64,000 bases of DNA from Paguma larvata (lineage: Eukaryota > Chordata > Mammalia > Carnivora > Viverridae), in contig CM057825.1 of NCBI GenBank assembly GCA_030068075.1, positions 84,163,623 to 84,227,622 on the forward strand, given 5' to 3'. Both the position numbers and the translations under genes were made by a program. The notes beneath the pieces are model-generated. The model was given only the letters and a program-made list of their open reading frames with translations. It made no database searches and was not told the DNA's origin. This document shows positions 1 to 12,583 of the stretch, in pieces. Numbering within the stretch: position 1 is the first letter of the stretch; each line of letters opens with the position of its first letter.

Positions 1-3000
1 ATTTTAAAACATGAATTACATAGTCAAAGTCACTTGACTAACTCTATACCCTTTAGAAATAATTTTCATAAAGGATTACTTAGAACTCTCCTTCAAAATA
101 TCACCAAGAACTGTTTAGAAACTTGTCAGCCAATCTCTTACAGACAGTTTCTAAATGGGCTTTATTAAAATATGTCCAAAGAACCTTCAAAAAGAGATGA
201 ATTCCATTCACTTGCTCTAGGAGAACACTCATCGGGGACACAGAAGTTATGCAGGAAAATGCAGATAAACTGGGTGTTGTAAATGGAGACACTTAGAAAT
301 GCGGCTAATTTTCTCGCTTACCCAGTGAAGCAGAGACAGGCCCTGAAAGGGACCAGGTACCGGGGTCCCTCCCCACAGCCCTGGGCAGATGGACCACTAC
401 CACTCGGCTCCACGCTGGCTCATTTACTTAGTGTTTTGCAATCCTTAATGTGCACAGCTGGCAGCTGAATGCAGGTTTGATGCTAACAGTTTAGACATCT
501 TTAGATGTAGCAGATGGAAAATTTTACACAAATAAAGTAGGAGAAAGTGTGCAATTAGGTTTTTATCTGCAGTTACATGATGCATCCTCTGTTTTAGTTT
601 AGAACATCACCTTAGTGGGTGGTCATGATCTCTCCTTGTATCCAGGCCCTACCTTCTTGACACCACATTTGATGTTGGCTAAATGCCCAAGTACCAAACT
701 TTTGTTTTTGTTGAGTGTGAATGAAATACGGAATGCAACAATCAGCAAAGCAAAAGGCATACCATCAGTGAGATTGTAACAGTCCAGTACATTATGGCTA
801 CATTCCTTGCTAGTTAAGTCACTATGGTAAAATCCTTGGCAGGGTTTTTTTCAATAGTTTATTCATGATGTTCATTATTATGAGTTGTAAAGAGTATGAG
901 AATTTCATTTTTAAAATGTCTTATGGAATGTATCACTTTCTTAGATCTTGTAGACATGCTGTGGAAACCATAACATAAAATATGAGTTACTTACAATAAC
1001 TAATTTTAATCCCATCTGCTAAGTATGACAACATTAGCATTTCCACTTAATTAAAAACACCCTTAAAGCAGCAATGTTTTAATCACTCCATTTTATTTAC
1101 TCTCCTCCGGTGTCACTTATAATTGTAACTTTTTATTTTTTAATAATGAGGGATTTTTTTTCTCCTTGCATCACACAAAAAAGTGCTGTCGATAATTAGC
1201 AGTCTTCTGTTATTAGTAGACTCAGGTGTCACAACTGTGTCTCATCCTCATTACAGTAAAAAATTTCACCTATCAGATTCATTATTGCTAGATAATGCGA
1301 CTGAGAGCCTTTGCAGGCCCTCCAGAAAAGTAATTCAGCCAAGCAAAATTATCAGCTAATTATATTTAGAATCAAAAGCCCAACAACTATTTGCAGATAA
1401 ATTGTATGAATTGAAGTGAATAGATCTGAATATTAAGATTCATAGATTTAGCAGATGATTTGTTAATTGGAATAAAAAGGTCATTTGCTAGTCATTTTAA
1501 CAATAGATCAATTGGAACCCTATTTATTATTTAACTGGTAGTGCATAAGAATTGAAATGGTGAATAATTGTATTATTGTCATGAGATGATCATTTTCTTC
1601 AAAATAGCAAAATATGAGAAACTGATGGCAATGAATTTTACAAATGTCTTTAAAAATATTATGGCCTATGTAATATCTCTTAAAACATAGTCGTGATCTA
1701 AATAATCTATATAATAAGGTTTCGTACTTAACGAGTCAAAAATGTACCAAAGGTGGTGGCTGGGTTTTTTTTGTTTTGTGGTGTTTTTGTCCTTGATGAA
1801 TTAGAAATATCACTAAAAATAAGATAATTTGCAAATAAAAGTTGAAATCCACAATTTGTACATTTTTTTCTTCCTAAATCAAATCATGCCATGCCTACCT
1901 CACGGTATTTTAATTAGCAGAGGTTTTTGGAAGTGACATGGTACATGCTCATATGATGACTCAAAATGTAACTTGGCCTGCAGTTTTCTTTCGGGGAACA
2001 GAACACTCTAATTCAAATCCATTATTAAAAAGCAGATACCATGTGCACTTTCTGAAATGGCTGTGACTTCACTCTTTTGATTTTATGTAATTATAAGAGA
2101 ATGTTCATATGTATTTACTTTTTGATTGGCACAGCATTTTAAAACCGAGTGTCTTCAGATAAAGTGCGTATTTTCTTTTGGTTCATAAAATATATCACTG
2201 GTTTATCTGCTCAAACTTTAGAGACAGCTTTAAAATGCAGTTGCACTGTAGTTTATAGCCGTATTTAAGATAAGAATTTCTATGTATACCCTGTGTCTGT
2301 AGAGAAAAAAAAAATCTATTAGATATTAGTTTGGATTTTGAAATTAATAATTGGTTACTAGATCCTGTGCCTTTTCGCATGTTATCTTGTAACTCCTATC
2401 AGTTCTCAAGCAAAACTTTGAACTCAGTATTTTTTCAAACTTTACAGCTCAAAGTAAATACTTTTCATTTAAACTAATTTCAGTCAACATAATAAAATAG
2501 GGAAAACATCACCCACTTAAAAACAGCTTAAATTGCATGTGCTTTGTCACTGTAAACAAACAAGGTAAACATTGACATAACTTGAAATTATTCTTGGGTT
2601 GAAAAAAATCTGCAGTTCAAAATAAAATTCCGCCTTTGGTCAACATTTTGGATGCAATTCAAAGTCTCTCATAAAATAAACATATTTTAAAGAGTGCTTT
2701 GAATTTCACTGTGTAATTTCTAGCCAACAGAAATTACAGTGGTATCTTTAAGGTTTATTATATGTCAGATCAATAGCCATTATACAGGGCTAACAACCTT
2801 TGAGATGCAATACCTTCCCTCTGCTTAACCCTTACTACTATGACATGGAAAAAAAAAAAAAAAACTTCCTATAGGTGTTCCTTGGGGAAGTCCTCTCACA
2901 AAGTGAAACTTAGTGCTTATTTAGCTAATAATAAAGTATTCTTTTCTGATAAAACGGAAAATGAGCTGAATTTTTAGCCAAGAAAGCAAAATTTTCACTG

Positions 3001-4358
3001 AGGTAATCTTCATGAGGATGTTTCAGTAAAACGGGAAGTTGTTTTGCATTCTGCAAAATAACAAATTATTTCGAAGCAGGAGCTTAAAATATAAAAATGC
3101 CCCATCACAACAGATTGTAAATTTTTTTCTGATGCTTTTAAAAGTGCCTTGATCATTCTACGACTACAATGTTAACGTTAACTATTTGCTATTTTATTTA
3201 AACATTTTTGAAAAATGAACATTCTGGGGCTTTGCAGCATTATTAAGAAAAGCTGTCCATACTTTACCATGTTGTTACATGTGTTTATCTGCTGATTATA
3301 AAATGTGTTAAACAGTATTTTAAAAACAACAAAAAAAAAAAATGCAGAGCTGCGCTTTGATTAATTCAGTGAACAAAACATATGCTGTTGGTTCTGTTCT
3401 ATGAAATTCATATATGATCAATACAATCTTTTAAAAGAGCAACTTTGGCTTTAAGGCTTGTACTGCCGACCATGTTTCTCGTCCCAGTTAACTGGGCTCA
3501 TACTGTTAACTTAGGCAAACAAAACCACTTTCTGGCGATCATAGTCATGTCCTTTTAATACTGTTTTTTATCCTCTCTTTAAAATTTCTTTAGGTTGGAA
3601 GCTGTGTATTGTGGTTGTTACCCACTTTGTCCCAAAGATTTGGTTTATCCTGAAATATTTCCAGGTAGCTTCTTCAATGTACTTTCATCTTTGTTGAGAT
3701 TTAATACATGCTTCATGCTAAATTAGAAAGTTTGGAAATAAACTTAGGCAGGAGCAATTGTTTATTTGGCAAGTCAACATGTTAGTGTTAAGGAAAATTT
3801 TATGTGTTTTAATACATTAGAGTAAGCTTATATTTACCATCTGTTCTCTTAAGATAACAAAAAAGCAAGTTTTCAAATAGCATTCTTCATTGTTAGCATA
3901 CACATCCCATAATGATGGATTTTTATAAGCAGGTCAGTGTTGCTGCGATTGCCTACAGATTTTTTTTAATGATATACACAGAGAAAAATCGAGGACTGGA
4001 AGTCACACCAAATTATTTAAACAATTGACTGGTTAATAATATGCAACTGTTGTACAGGGTACATACGGCTATAGTACCAGTTCTCATCACTAAATATATC
4101 ACATCACATATGCATTGTGTTACATTAGAATAATGTATTTTAATCACCCAAAGGAGATGTCTAAACAGCACAACTACACAGTCTTATTTAGCATTAAACA
4201 TCCTTGTGAGCTGAGGTAACCTTATAAAATCATGCTTAAATAATGTAGAACACGAGGCAGCACGGAGCAATATGCATTTTTAATTAGTAAAGTGACTAAT
4301 ATCGAGTGTGTGCTTTGAGGTTTTTGTTTCATTAAAAATGTATCTGTTTTTCCTGCAG
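1..4358. other. AT-rich, repeat-poor intron
   Basis: No SINE, LTR or recognisable LINE is seen in over 4 kb, which is unusual beside the repeat-packed 27-57 kb part. TAAT-core words are frequent, for example near 1030-1060, 1345-1370 and 1905-1920. I see no exon, although the exon preceding 4359 must lie at or beyond the left edge. It is compatible with a regulatory desert, but conservation cannot be judged from one sequence. Confidence 0.4.
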
Positions 4359-4450
4359 CTGAATATCTGTATTCTACACCTGAACAGCTTTCAAAAAGGC
4401 TCCAGAATTTCTGCAAGAGACCAGATATTATAAGAAAACATCTTTATAAG
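4359..4450 (+). CDS. Internal coding exon 1 of the chain (92 nt, 30 codons)
   Basis: The acceptor is a pyrimidine-rich run ending TTTTTCCTGCAG at 4358. The donor is AAG followed by GTAGAT at 4451. The exon starts with two bases (CT) that complete a codon begun upstream, then reads 30 open codons from GAATAT to TATAAG. The peptide begins [12 protein letters not shown] and ends [10 protein letters not shown], with a central RLQNFCKRP; it is basic and compatible with one or two helices. Another + frame contains a stop within the exon. The surrounding DNA is AT-rich and full of stops, so an open, protein-like 92-nt segment bounded by consensus splice sites stands out. I know no domain that matches. 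The preceding exon lies upstream of the window. Confidence 0.8.
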
Positions 4451-5879
4451 GTAGATATTGAGGAGAGATTTATGTGGTATAAATGCCATATTGAAGTACA
4501 AAGAAAAATCTTAAAAAAAAAAACATTTAATTAACATACTAATGTTTAAAGGAAACATGCTAGGGAGGGATATTAGTTGTTACACTAACAAGGATTAATT
4601 AAACTGGATGCCAGTTGTATTAACCTAGGTCTTATGAAATACGTGCACTTAATGCATGGTACATGCTTTTTTTTAATTTATTGTTTTCTAAGATGACTGT
4701 CCTTTACATTTAGCCCCAAGAGGCTTATAAAAATGAACCTGGATTAATGTAACTCATTAGTTTAAAAGGAAGTAAAGGAAAGATTCCACAATTATACTAA
4801 TGAGGATAAGCCTTTCTTCCCATCATAATGAAATCTTCAGGCCTCAAAAATTCAGGTGAATGACATTCGTGAAGTTTGGTGTTCATTTTTTCACTACTTT
4901 GAAGATGGTTTTCGAGAATCAATGTTTCCCTCATCCGGTGTAATAAAGTGACATAAAAATCCTTAGTTCGTTTAGAATGACACTGCCCGTCTCCTCTCTG
5001 AATGGCAAAGGCAGAAAGAAAATAGTTTAAAGAGCATCGCCATGCAGGCCCCTCCTTCATTATCTGTTTTTGCCCTGGTTTGAACCAAGAATTTTACATC
5101 GTTGAAACGACGACACAAAGAGGCCCTGCGAAAAGTCTAAGTAATTGAACTGGGATAAATCTGCTTTACGAGTTTGGAAGGTGGCTCCAGGCCATGAGTA
5201 ATATACCTTTTATATTCTTTGAATGTAGCATCTTCATTTTACATAAATTCAGTATAGTTTACAATCTAGCAGTTTTATAATCCAGTGTATTTTAATTTTC
5301 CTATGTTAATGTATAACCTTCCTACATGAAATACAGTGTGCTGCCTTTTTTCTCTCCTTTCCCTTTTCATGGCCTAAAATACATATTTACATAGTGATAC
5401 ATCAAAACAGGACTTTGTTTCTGCAGGAAACAGTTAAACTTCAAGAAAAAGGGAGAGAACCAAAAATGCAATTTAACACCCAATTTCAAGCTCATTATCT
5501 TTCATTGTCTATTAACTTGGCAATGGTTCAGAAGGTAGCTCATAATAGTTTAAAATGCTGACTGAACAGTTCCCGGCTTCAGTATTACTCCTTGAGTCAA
5601 TATGAGCGTACCCTATACAGGGGAAGAAAACCGCCTTCCAAAGCTTACATCCAAATTCCCTAATTTTTGAAGTTCTTAGTGGTCGGGTTTGTATAAAATG
5701 TTAATCAAGTAGTTTTCCACGTGACAGGCTATCAAAATGTGCAGATTATGAAAATGGAAGAAATAGAATAAGAAGTATTTATGCAAATGGATTCATTTTC
5801 TGTATATGACACAGATCTCTTCAGTGAGTTCACCATCAAATTACTAACTTTTCCCCCCTTCTGGTGAATTTTTGGTGAA

Positions 5880-6045
5880 GTTGTGCTTGTTTTTCGGTTT
5901 TATTGAGATATAACTGAGGGCACCATGTCAGCTTGCGACGTACCGCGTAATGACTTGACATGCACTTATTGTGAAATGGTTAGCACCGTAAGTTTAGTTC
6001 TCATCCATCATCTCATAGAGATACAAAAAAAAAAAAAAAAAGAAA
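5880..6045. repeat. Decayed L1M 3'-end fragment
   Basis: The text TTTTATTGAGATATAACTGA followed by GACTTGACATGCACTTATTG, GTGAAATGGTTAGCACC and CATCCATCATCTCATAGA follows the familiar L1M 3' UTR order. An A-rich run (6024-6060) follows. Confidence 0.6.
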
Positions 6046-7486
6046 AAAAAGAAAGAAAATGTTTATTTTCTAGTGATGAGAATGGTAAAGGTTTTATATA
6101 ATGCTATTTCCTCCATCAAAATGTATCCATTTTTAACTTTGCTTCAGGTTAGGCCTCATTATCTCTGTTAGTCTTTGTTTACAAATTTTTAACCATTTCA
6201 AAAGATACTGCAACAAGTTACCTTTAGTTGCAAAGGGAAACAGACCTCTGGTTGAAATATTTTAATATGATACTCTATAAGGTAGCTATAACTATTTATT
6301 TTACAAACAACTTCTGGAAAAACTCTGAAACATTGTCAACTCAGTGGTAATGTTGTTAGTATATCAAATTGTTCCTCGTGCAGCTTAAAAGATAACCTCT
6401 GCCTTCCATCTTATTTCATGTAATTACTTTTTACATATGTTTTTAGACCGTACATCCTAAAGTACTCCACTTCCAAGTTTTATAAATTAATATTTCGTGT
6501 GTAAGCATTTATAAGAATTTGTATGTATAATTCTTTTTTAAGTATTTTCTGCCATGATTTTTTTTCTTATAAATCTATTATACACTTTCAGATGTACCCT
6601 TTCTAGATCTTGATGATTTTATATCTGAATATTAGTCTTAAAATTAATAACCCGGACCAAGAATTATAGGTAATGGAGCTTTGTGATGCATTTGTCAGGA
6701 GAAACTGGTAAAAACAAAACCACAGGAAAGGACCACAGATTTACTTTGGTTATTTTAATAGGATTTAGAGCTAAAACAGAAAAAGGATGCCTTCTAAAAC
6801 ATTACAATTAAGATATAAAAAGCTATGATATCTTTTCACCTAATGCTTTCTAAATATACACATTTTCAGGTAACATTTGCCTGCACTAAATACAAGAGAA
6901 CTATTCCCCCCAAGGCAGTATTTTCCTTACTTTTCTTATGCAATGGAAGAGTCTTTTGTGTGTACTGTTAACGAGAATGTTGGGGTTTTTTTTAGACTTA
7001 TTCCATTGGACAGTGCTGTTTTGCTTTTATAAAACATATGCTTCTAAGATCTAAAAGGATAGAATGTCACTGAATTCTTTAATTTGCTCCTTTTACATTT
7101 TTACACCTTACTCTCTTTTTTTGTCAAAAGTTTACATTTTAAAATCATCTCAACTGCTTTTCACATAGGGTTCACTTTAGGATAGGATTTTTCATATGGA
7201 TTCACACTTAGAAATTTAATGACTAGAATAAGGCTACTAACACTTGGCTTGCTTCTCACATGAGACATTATACTTTCAATATGAGTGAGAGTTTGGGGGC
7301 TATAACTTGAAGCAGGATTTGAAACAGAATGCTAGTAACTGAAAAGCAGAAACAGAATTGGATACTTTTTTTTTTTCTTAAAGTGACTCTTTCTACTACA
7401 GAACACTGTGCCCATGACTTCTCACCTGAAATGGTTTCAGATTTGAAATGTTTAAATTCTTCACATGCATGCAAGTATGTTCTCCC

Positions 7487-7487
7487 T

Positions 7488-7551
<64 letters not shown>

Positions 7552-7552
7552 T
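7487..7552 (+). repeat. Compound microsatellite (CT)n-(CA)n
   Basis: CCCT-rich lead-in, then about 17 TC units, then ten AC units (7531-7550). It is a pure, probably length-polymorphic tract. A 92-codon open frame running through it (7329-7607) is an artefact of the repeat. Confidence 0.95.
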
Positions 7553-8997
7553 TTTTCTTAAGATCTTCAGAGAAATACAATGCATGCAGAAAGTAAATGT
7601 CTCTTAACCATTTAAAAAAATCTAAAACCATTTTCATAATTTAAAAAATCCGAAGCATTTCTTTAAAAAGTTTACATCTAAGTTTAGTCATTGACTGCTG
7701 CAAAGTCTCGTACTTTCTGAACACTTCCTTTTCTGAGTAGGTCAGACACATTGGCCACATACTCATCACACAGATTAAAAATAGGTTTCATTTCATCCAC
7801 GATGGGGAGCTTTTTATGACTCCCAAACCTAACTCGAACACAGGATTCTAGAAGCAGTCACTAAAATAATTAGCCAAGGATTGACTTCTTAACACTAACA
7901 AGAGTTTTTTCCCTTTTCCAACTCCAGTAAGCCTAATACCATGAAGTTGTATTTTTGCCTCCATTTTACTATGTGAATTTACTTACTGAAAATTCCCAGC
8001 AACCTTTTGAGATCAGTTCCTTATGTTTCTACAGACTTCTCATCATTATATTTTAAAATGCTTTAGAGAAAAAATTATGGACATTACATTGTTACGAGTA
8101 CTGAAATGAGCACAGGGCACAAACAGGGCACTGGTGTAAAGTAGATACCGCCCAGAGTACCGGGATGGCTTTTCATTTATTTTTACTTACACATTGAGTG
8201 ATATTCTGTGTGGGAAAAAAAAGATATGCATTCTTTCTTGTGCTTTCTGAGAGTGACCTGTAGTTTCTAAAGATTGTTCAAATCACAGCTGCTGATTTTT
8301 ATTCTGTTCTCCTCTTCAAGTTCTTCAACATTCTAGGAACCTTCATAACCTGCTCCTAATCGGAGGAGAGAACAATTTTCAGATTTCTGCCTAAAAATGC
8401 CTCCAAACAACGATTAAGCTTACAGTTCACATTCAGTGCCCAGAAAAGCCATTTGTGGCTGTCTTAATTCTATCAGGCTCTGTCCACCCGAACCACAGCC
8501 AGGCCACTGTAAGTTTCCTTCAAGGGACTGGTCACTTCATAGTCCCCTTTTAATTTGAGATTATACTCTAGATGTCAGTAAGGTGTTGCTCACTTGTATT
8601 AACACTCCGAAGTCATTACTTTCTTCCTTAAAAATGAAAACTTACAAGCTTGTGACATTTTTAGAACTTATAAAAATCTCTCAACTGCAGGAGCACAGTT
8701 TAAGGCAACTTCCCAATCTCTCTCCCTCCCTCTCCCCCTCCTTCCTAGTCTTCTCCCTCTCTCCTCTTCACTTCCTTCCTTGATTTCATTTGGCTTGGTT
8801 TTCCTTTGGTTTGTCTACGTAAAATAAAAGCGAAAACCTTTAGCACAATAGATACACTTTGGGTGATCAAGAACAGTGAGAGGTTTTGGCGTCTTGTTGT
8901 TCTCTCCTGCTCATTTGCAGCCTGGCTCTAGGTGAACTTCTTAGCCTCTCTCTGTGATTCATCTGTAAACTTAGAAGAATCCTCCCCCCTCTTGCCT

Positions 8998-9012
8998 CCC
9001 CCCCCCCCGCCC
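8998..9012 (+). repeat. C-homopolymer run
   Basis: A run of about 11 C followed by GCCC, within a CT-rich stretch. It is a site prone to sequencing-length error. Confidence 0.8.
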
Positions 9013-9417
9013 AATTCTTAATAGCATTTTCCCCCTGAGGTACTGCTATAATGAAATAAATATAAACCTGTTTGTAAACTCAAAAGTGCTTTATACGTTT
9101 CACGTAGTAGTAATGGCATTTCTCTTGTGTCTTAACCACTTAAAAGTAAAATTCACATTAGCAAAAACATGGGTTAAGGGTGTTGTGTATCTCGTGTTTA
9201 TAAAAGTTAAAAGTTGGACGATAAACTTTGAACAGCCCGACGTCCCTAACATAAACCAGGAAATATGTGTGCAGCGGAATGTACCCATTTGCGAAAAATC
9301 GGGAGCTTTCCCCTAGGGTTGAAAATACGGTTCCACTTTAAACCAATCAGAAACTGGGATTTCCCGAGTTGATGAAACTCGAGAACCATTTACTTGGTGG
9401 CTTTTTGAAATCTAATT

Positions 9418-9445
9418 GACGTAAGTTATGCAAATTTGCAATATG
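9418..9445. promoter_or_regulatory. Palindromic octamer motif upstream of microexon
   Basis: TGCAAATTTGCA at 9429-9440 is a perfect 12-bp palindrome containing the POU octamer ATGCAAAT (9428-9435) on one strand and most of it on the other. It lies about 80 bp upstream of the microexon acceptor. Binding is an inference. Confidence 0.35.
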
Positions 9446-9520
9446 AATTTTGAACACCCTTTCGTCTTTCAGTTGTTAATGCTTCTTCCTTGCTCTCTCT
9501 TCTCTCCCTCCCCCTCGCAG

Positions 9521-9557
9521 GGTGAAATGACTCCTTTTTCTTGGGCGGCCCTCCATG
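9521..9557 (+). CDS. Candidate 37-nt coding microexon
   Basis: An exceptionally strong acceptor precedes it: about 40 nt of almost pure pyrimidine (9481-9516) ending in CTCGCAG at 9520. The donor reads CATG followed by GTAAAT at 9558. In phase 0, the phase in which exon 4359-4450 ends, it reads [12 protein letters not shown] plus one extra base. That base (G) joins TT of the exon at 37992 to give Val, so the frame is kept exactly. Its 37 nt is not a multiple of three, so plain skipping would shift the frame. Support comes from splice signals and phase only; a 37-nt open frame is weak evidence alone, and the donor lacks the +5 G. Confidence 0.6.
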
Positions 9558-12010
9558 GTAAATTCAGGTCTCTGCTTACAACAGAACCTAGGGAAGATTT
9601 GTGACAGATGGGGCTAAGTCACAAACTTGCAGCCTAAGGCAGAATCTGTAGAACTTTCCAGAGTGTGCCCATATTTACCTGATCAGAGAGAAAAGAAAAT
9701 CTGCAGAGGAAGCTGAGCCTGGCTGCTTGTCATAGCTGACACAGAGCCATCTGCCACAAACCTGTGGCGGCTTCAGATCTCCCATCCCTGCCACCACCCC
9801 AACTCAAATTAAATACAGATTCCTAGAGACGTTATGATGGTTACACATGTCCTCGGCATCACATGGAGGAGACTGTTCAAAAAAAATATGTGGCCTGTTG
9901 TATAACCGCACTCATGTATCCCATATGTGGTGCCACATTGAATTTCCGGTGGAATCCGTTTTTATCCTTTGTACTGGATGACATGGTGCCTGAATTCTTT
10001 CTTTTTGCCGACACGATGGCAGCCAAACTGCAGCTTCAAAAGCTCGCACTTGGCTGTGTTTCTACCTAGGTTGCCAGGTTATCGTCGGAGCCTTCTTGTG
10101 TCCTCACAGGGCCACAGGGTCCGAATGGAGGATCAGAACGCCACGGGACTAATTGGGCAGCCATCTCAGAACTGTTTGTGGGCAAAGGACTGCTTTCCCG
10201 CTTTTATTTTAGCAAATTAACGACTCTCTGGCACAGGGGTTTTTAAGTGAAGGTATTAATAAGGGGTCTGGCAGGTAGTCCCATGACCCGCAGAGTTACA
10301 TTTGCATTTGATTTCTTTTAAAGTTACGAGATAAACAGCTGTAATTTGGACAAACATGGGAAATGCACTATGTGGGGCCATCTTGCCCATAAAATGAACA
10401 CTGAGATACTCGTTTCAAATTTTTCCCCCTCTGGGATAAAAATAGAGAAATCAAAATACTTCTACTTTTTAAAAACAGTAATTTTGATATAAATATTCCT
10501 CAAAAGTATTTGCATCCAGCTACAAATATGATCTTTTCAAGATAAATCACTTATGATTCCAATAGTCAAGCCACTGTATTTGTTGATATAAAGATGTTTT
10601 GAACGGCTAGATTGTAAAATAAATTTTTAATAAAGTGCCTACTGCAATTTTTAATTAGCATATCTCATTTATGTGTAAGAGTGTACATCTATCTGTGTTT
10701 CTCACTGAACACTTTTCTTGTGTCAGAGACAACGAATACAATTGTTTCTTTTCCGGATGTACAAGGATCTGTTTTGCAAATGTTTGTAAGATATTATGAC
10801 ATTTCCAAGATTTTCTTTGCATTCTGGAAAGCAGGAGGTAAACATTTGTAGTCATTAAGGTAAAGTCTGTTGATAAACCATCTTCTGTTTACTGACAGGT
10901 AAATTGTAACTTTCCTAGCTTTTGAAACAAATAAGTTTTATACACTACAGAGTAAGGAACAGCCAGGGAGAGGAGGGTAGACGGGGGGCCAAGCGTGGCC
11001 TTCTGGCTTCTAGAAGGATTGACTGGTCTAGCAGGCATCCGAGATACAGCAGGTATCCAAGATACAGCAGGCAGTGATTCAGAAGTCCAGGAGGGCCCAT
11101 TTGACAGGTAGCAAAATTGTCAGCAGGAAACAGATCAAGGCCAGGGAGCCAGATAGAGTCCTCAGGATAGAGGTGATCTTGCAGATCAAAGAAAGCAAGA
11201 ATTCAGAATCCCCAAGGCCTGAGAATTTAAAAGCAAGAGTAAGAAGCAGAAACAACAAACTCTCTCTTTGTGCAGAGTCCTCTCTCTAACCAGTGTGAGA
11301 CCCCTAAACGTATGCCCTGACATCACTGCCCTGGCTTCGACTCCTGTCGCTTTGCAGGGAAGTCACCGAACAAATTACGTCTCACCCATGAAACAGAAGG
11401 CTCAAGATTATTTCTGAAGTCCCTTGTGGTCTGGGACTAGGGAGTTCGGAATCTACCTGGGGTGCTCCTTTTGAGTGCAAATGTTAGGATGTCAGTATGC
11501 CTTAGACACTTCTAGGCAGGGTTTATCACCTAAGGAGATTGGAACTACACCAGTAAATTTGCTTCAGTCAGAAGGATGTCTTCTAGGAATAATAGTATAA
11601 TCTCCCAGCCAAGAAACAGTGTCGAGTTTACTGTGTCTTACTATCCTGAAAATAATGGGCACCCATCTCAGTGTAGACATAGTTGAAAGTTACCTGTGTA
11701 TAGAGGGGTTTTTTTTTCCCTATACCCATAAACTCAAATCAAATTTTGTCTTTAGCTGTGCCCAGCATTTCTTCTAGAATACAAATTTACATTAAAGTTG
11801 TCACTTCTTAGAACTGTGCTGTCAGTCTTGGTCTTCGTGCAAATAAGCAATAAAAAGTTTTGTAAATCTGTAATTCTTAACAATTGACAACTTGAAGTGT
11901 GTGTGTTTTGTGTGTTTCTCAAACCCACGATATGGTGGGGTACAGTGTTATTAAGTAAATTAACCCGTATTTCATTGAAATCACAGGATAATTGAGAATA
12001 CAATTTGACT
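9558..12010. other. Unique intronic DNA downstream of microexon
   Basis: No repeats are recognised apart from an 18-19-bp imperfect duplication at about 11029-11072 and an octamer (ATTTGCAT) at 10300. Composition around 9560-10250 is balanced and looks constrained. No coding exon is supported. Confidence 0.4.
11029..11075 (+). repeat. Short tandem duplication
   Basis: GCAGGCATCCGAGATACA is followed by GCAGGTATCCAAGATACA and a further GCAGGCAG, giving two to two-and-a-half imperfect 18-bp units. Confidence 0.7.
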
Positions 12011-12209
12011 TTTTTTTAATGTTTATTTATTTATTTTTGAGAGAAAGAGAGAGAGGGAGGGAGGAGGCGGGGAGGCACAGAGGAAGAGGGAGACAGAGAA
12101 TCCAAAGCAGGCTCCAAGCCCCACGCCGGGCTCAAACCCACAAAACTGTGAGATCATGACCTGAGGCCAGAGTCACACACTTAACCGACTGAGCCACCCA
12201 GGCACCCCA
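12011..12209 (-). mobile_element. CAN-SINE (tRNA-Lys-derived), minus orientation
   Basis: The T-rich tail (TTTATTTATTTATTTTTGAG) comes first and the inverted tRNA-like head (TGAGCCACCCAGGCACCCC) comes last. TTGACTTTTT flanks both sides as a likely target duplication. With the + copy at 12367 it forms an inverted pair only about 160 bp apart. Confidence 0.93.
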
Positions 12210-12365
12210 CATGTTGACTTTTTAATTCCTGTTTCCCTTACTTTGAGTAAAGAGATTGAACACTCCCAATATTTCTTATTTTGAGTATGGTTGTTGAAAA
12301 TTTTGATCTTCCTTTTTTTAAACATTCAATTCTGTTAATTTTATTCTTTTAAAATAAATCATTCA

Positions 12366-12583
12366 TGGGGTGCCTGGGTGGCTCAGTCAGTTGAGCATCC
12401 AACTTCGGCTCAGGTCATGATCTCACAGTTCGTGGGTTCGAGCCCCGTGTCAGGCTCTGTGCTGATAGCTCAGAGCCTGGAGCCTGCTTCAGATTCTGTG
12501 TCTCCCTCTCTCTGCCCCTACCCCGCTCGTGCTCTGGCTCTCTCTGTCTCTCAAAAATAAATAAAAATGTTAAAAAATAAAAT
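12366..12583 (+). mobile_element. CAN-SINE, plus orientation, with 15-bp target duplication
   Basis: The head GGGGTGCCTGGGTGGCTCAG carries the Pol III A box, and GGGTTCGAGCCCC near 12434 is an intact B box. A CT-rich stretch and an AAATAAATAAA tail follow. The 15-bp sequence AAAATAAATCATTCA flanks it exactly at 12351-12365 and 12584-12598, so it is a rather young insertion. Its open frame (12378-12560) is SINE sequence, not a gene. Confidence 0.97.

Larger units (their letters stand above)
4451..9520. other. Intron between first exon and microexon
   Basis: Mostly unique AT-rich DNA. It holds one decayed L1 scrap (about 5880-6040), a CT/CA microsatellite (7487-7552), a C run (8998-9012) and an exact octamer ATGCAAAT at 5781. 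No SINE copies are present and no further exon was found. Confidence 0.5.

Noticed and set aside
7329..7607. 92-codon open frame through a microsatellite
   Set aside because: The middle is encoded by CT and CA repeats; it has no splice support.
12367..12440. tRNA-like A and B boxes
   Set aside because: They belong to SINE heads; the sequence does not fold as a full tRNA and is followed by the SINE body.
12378..12560. Recurring similar peptides of the type MAQSVEHPTSAQ (also near 27887, 30155, 37334, and on minus near 36896, 47776, 53260)
   Set aside because: All are translations of the CAN-SINE head and body, so they are repeats and not a protein family.
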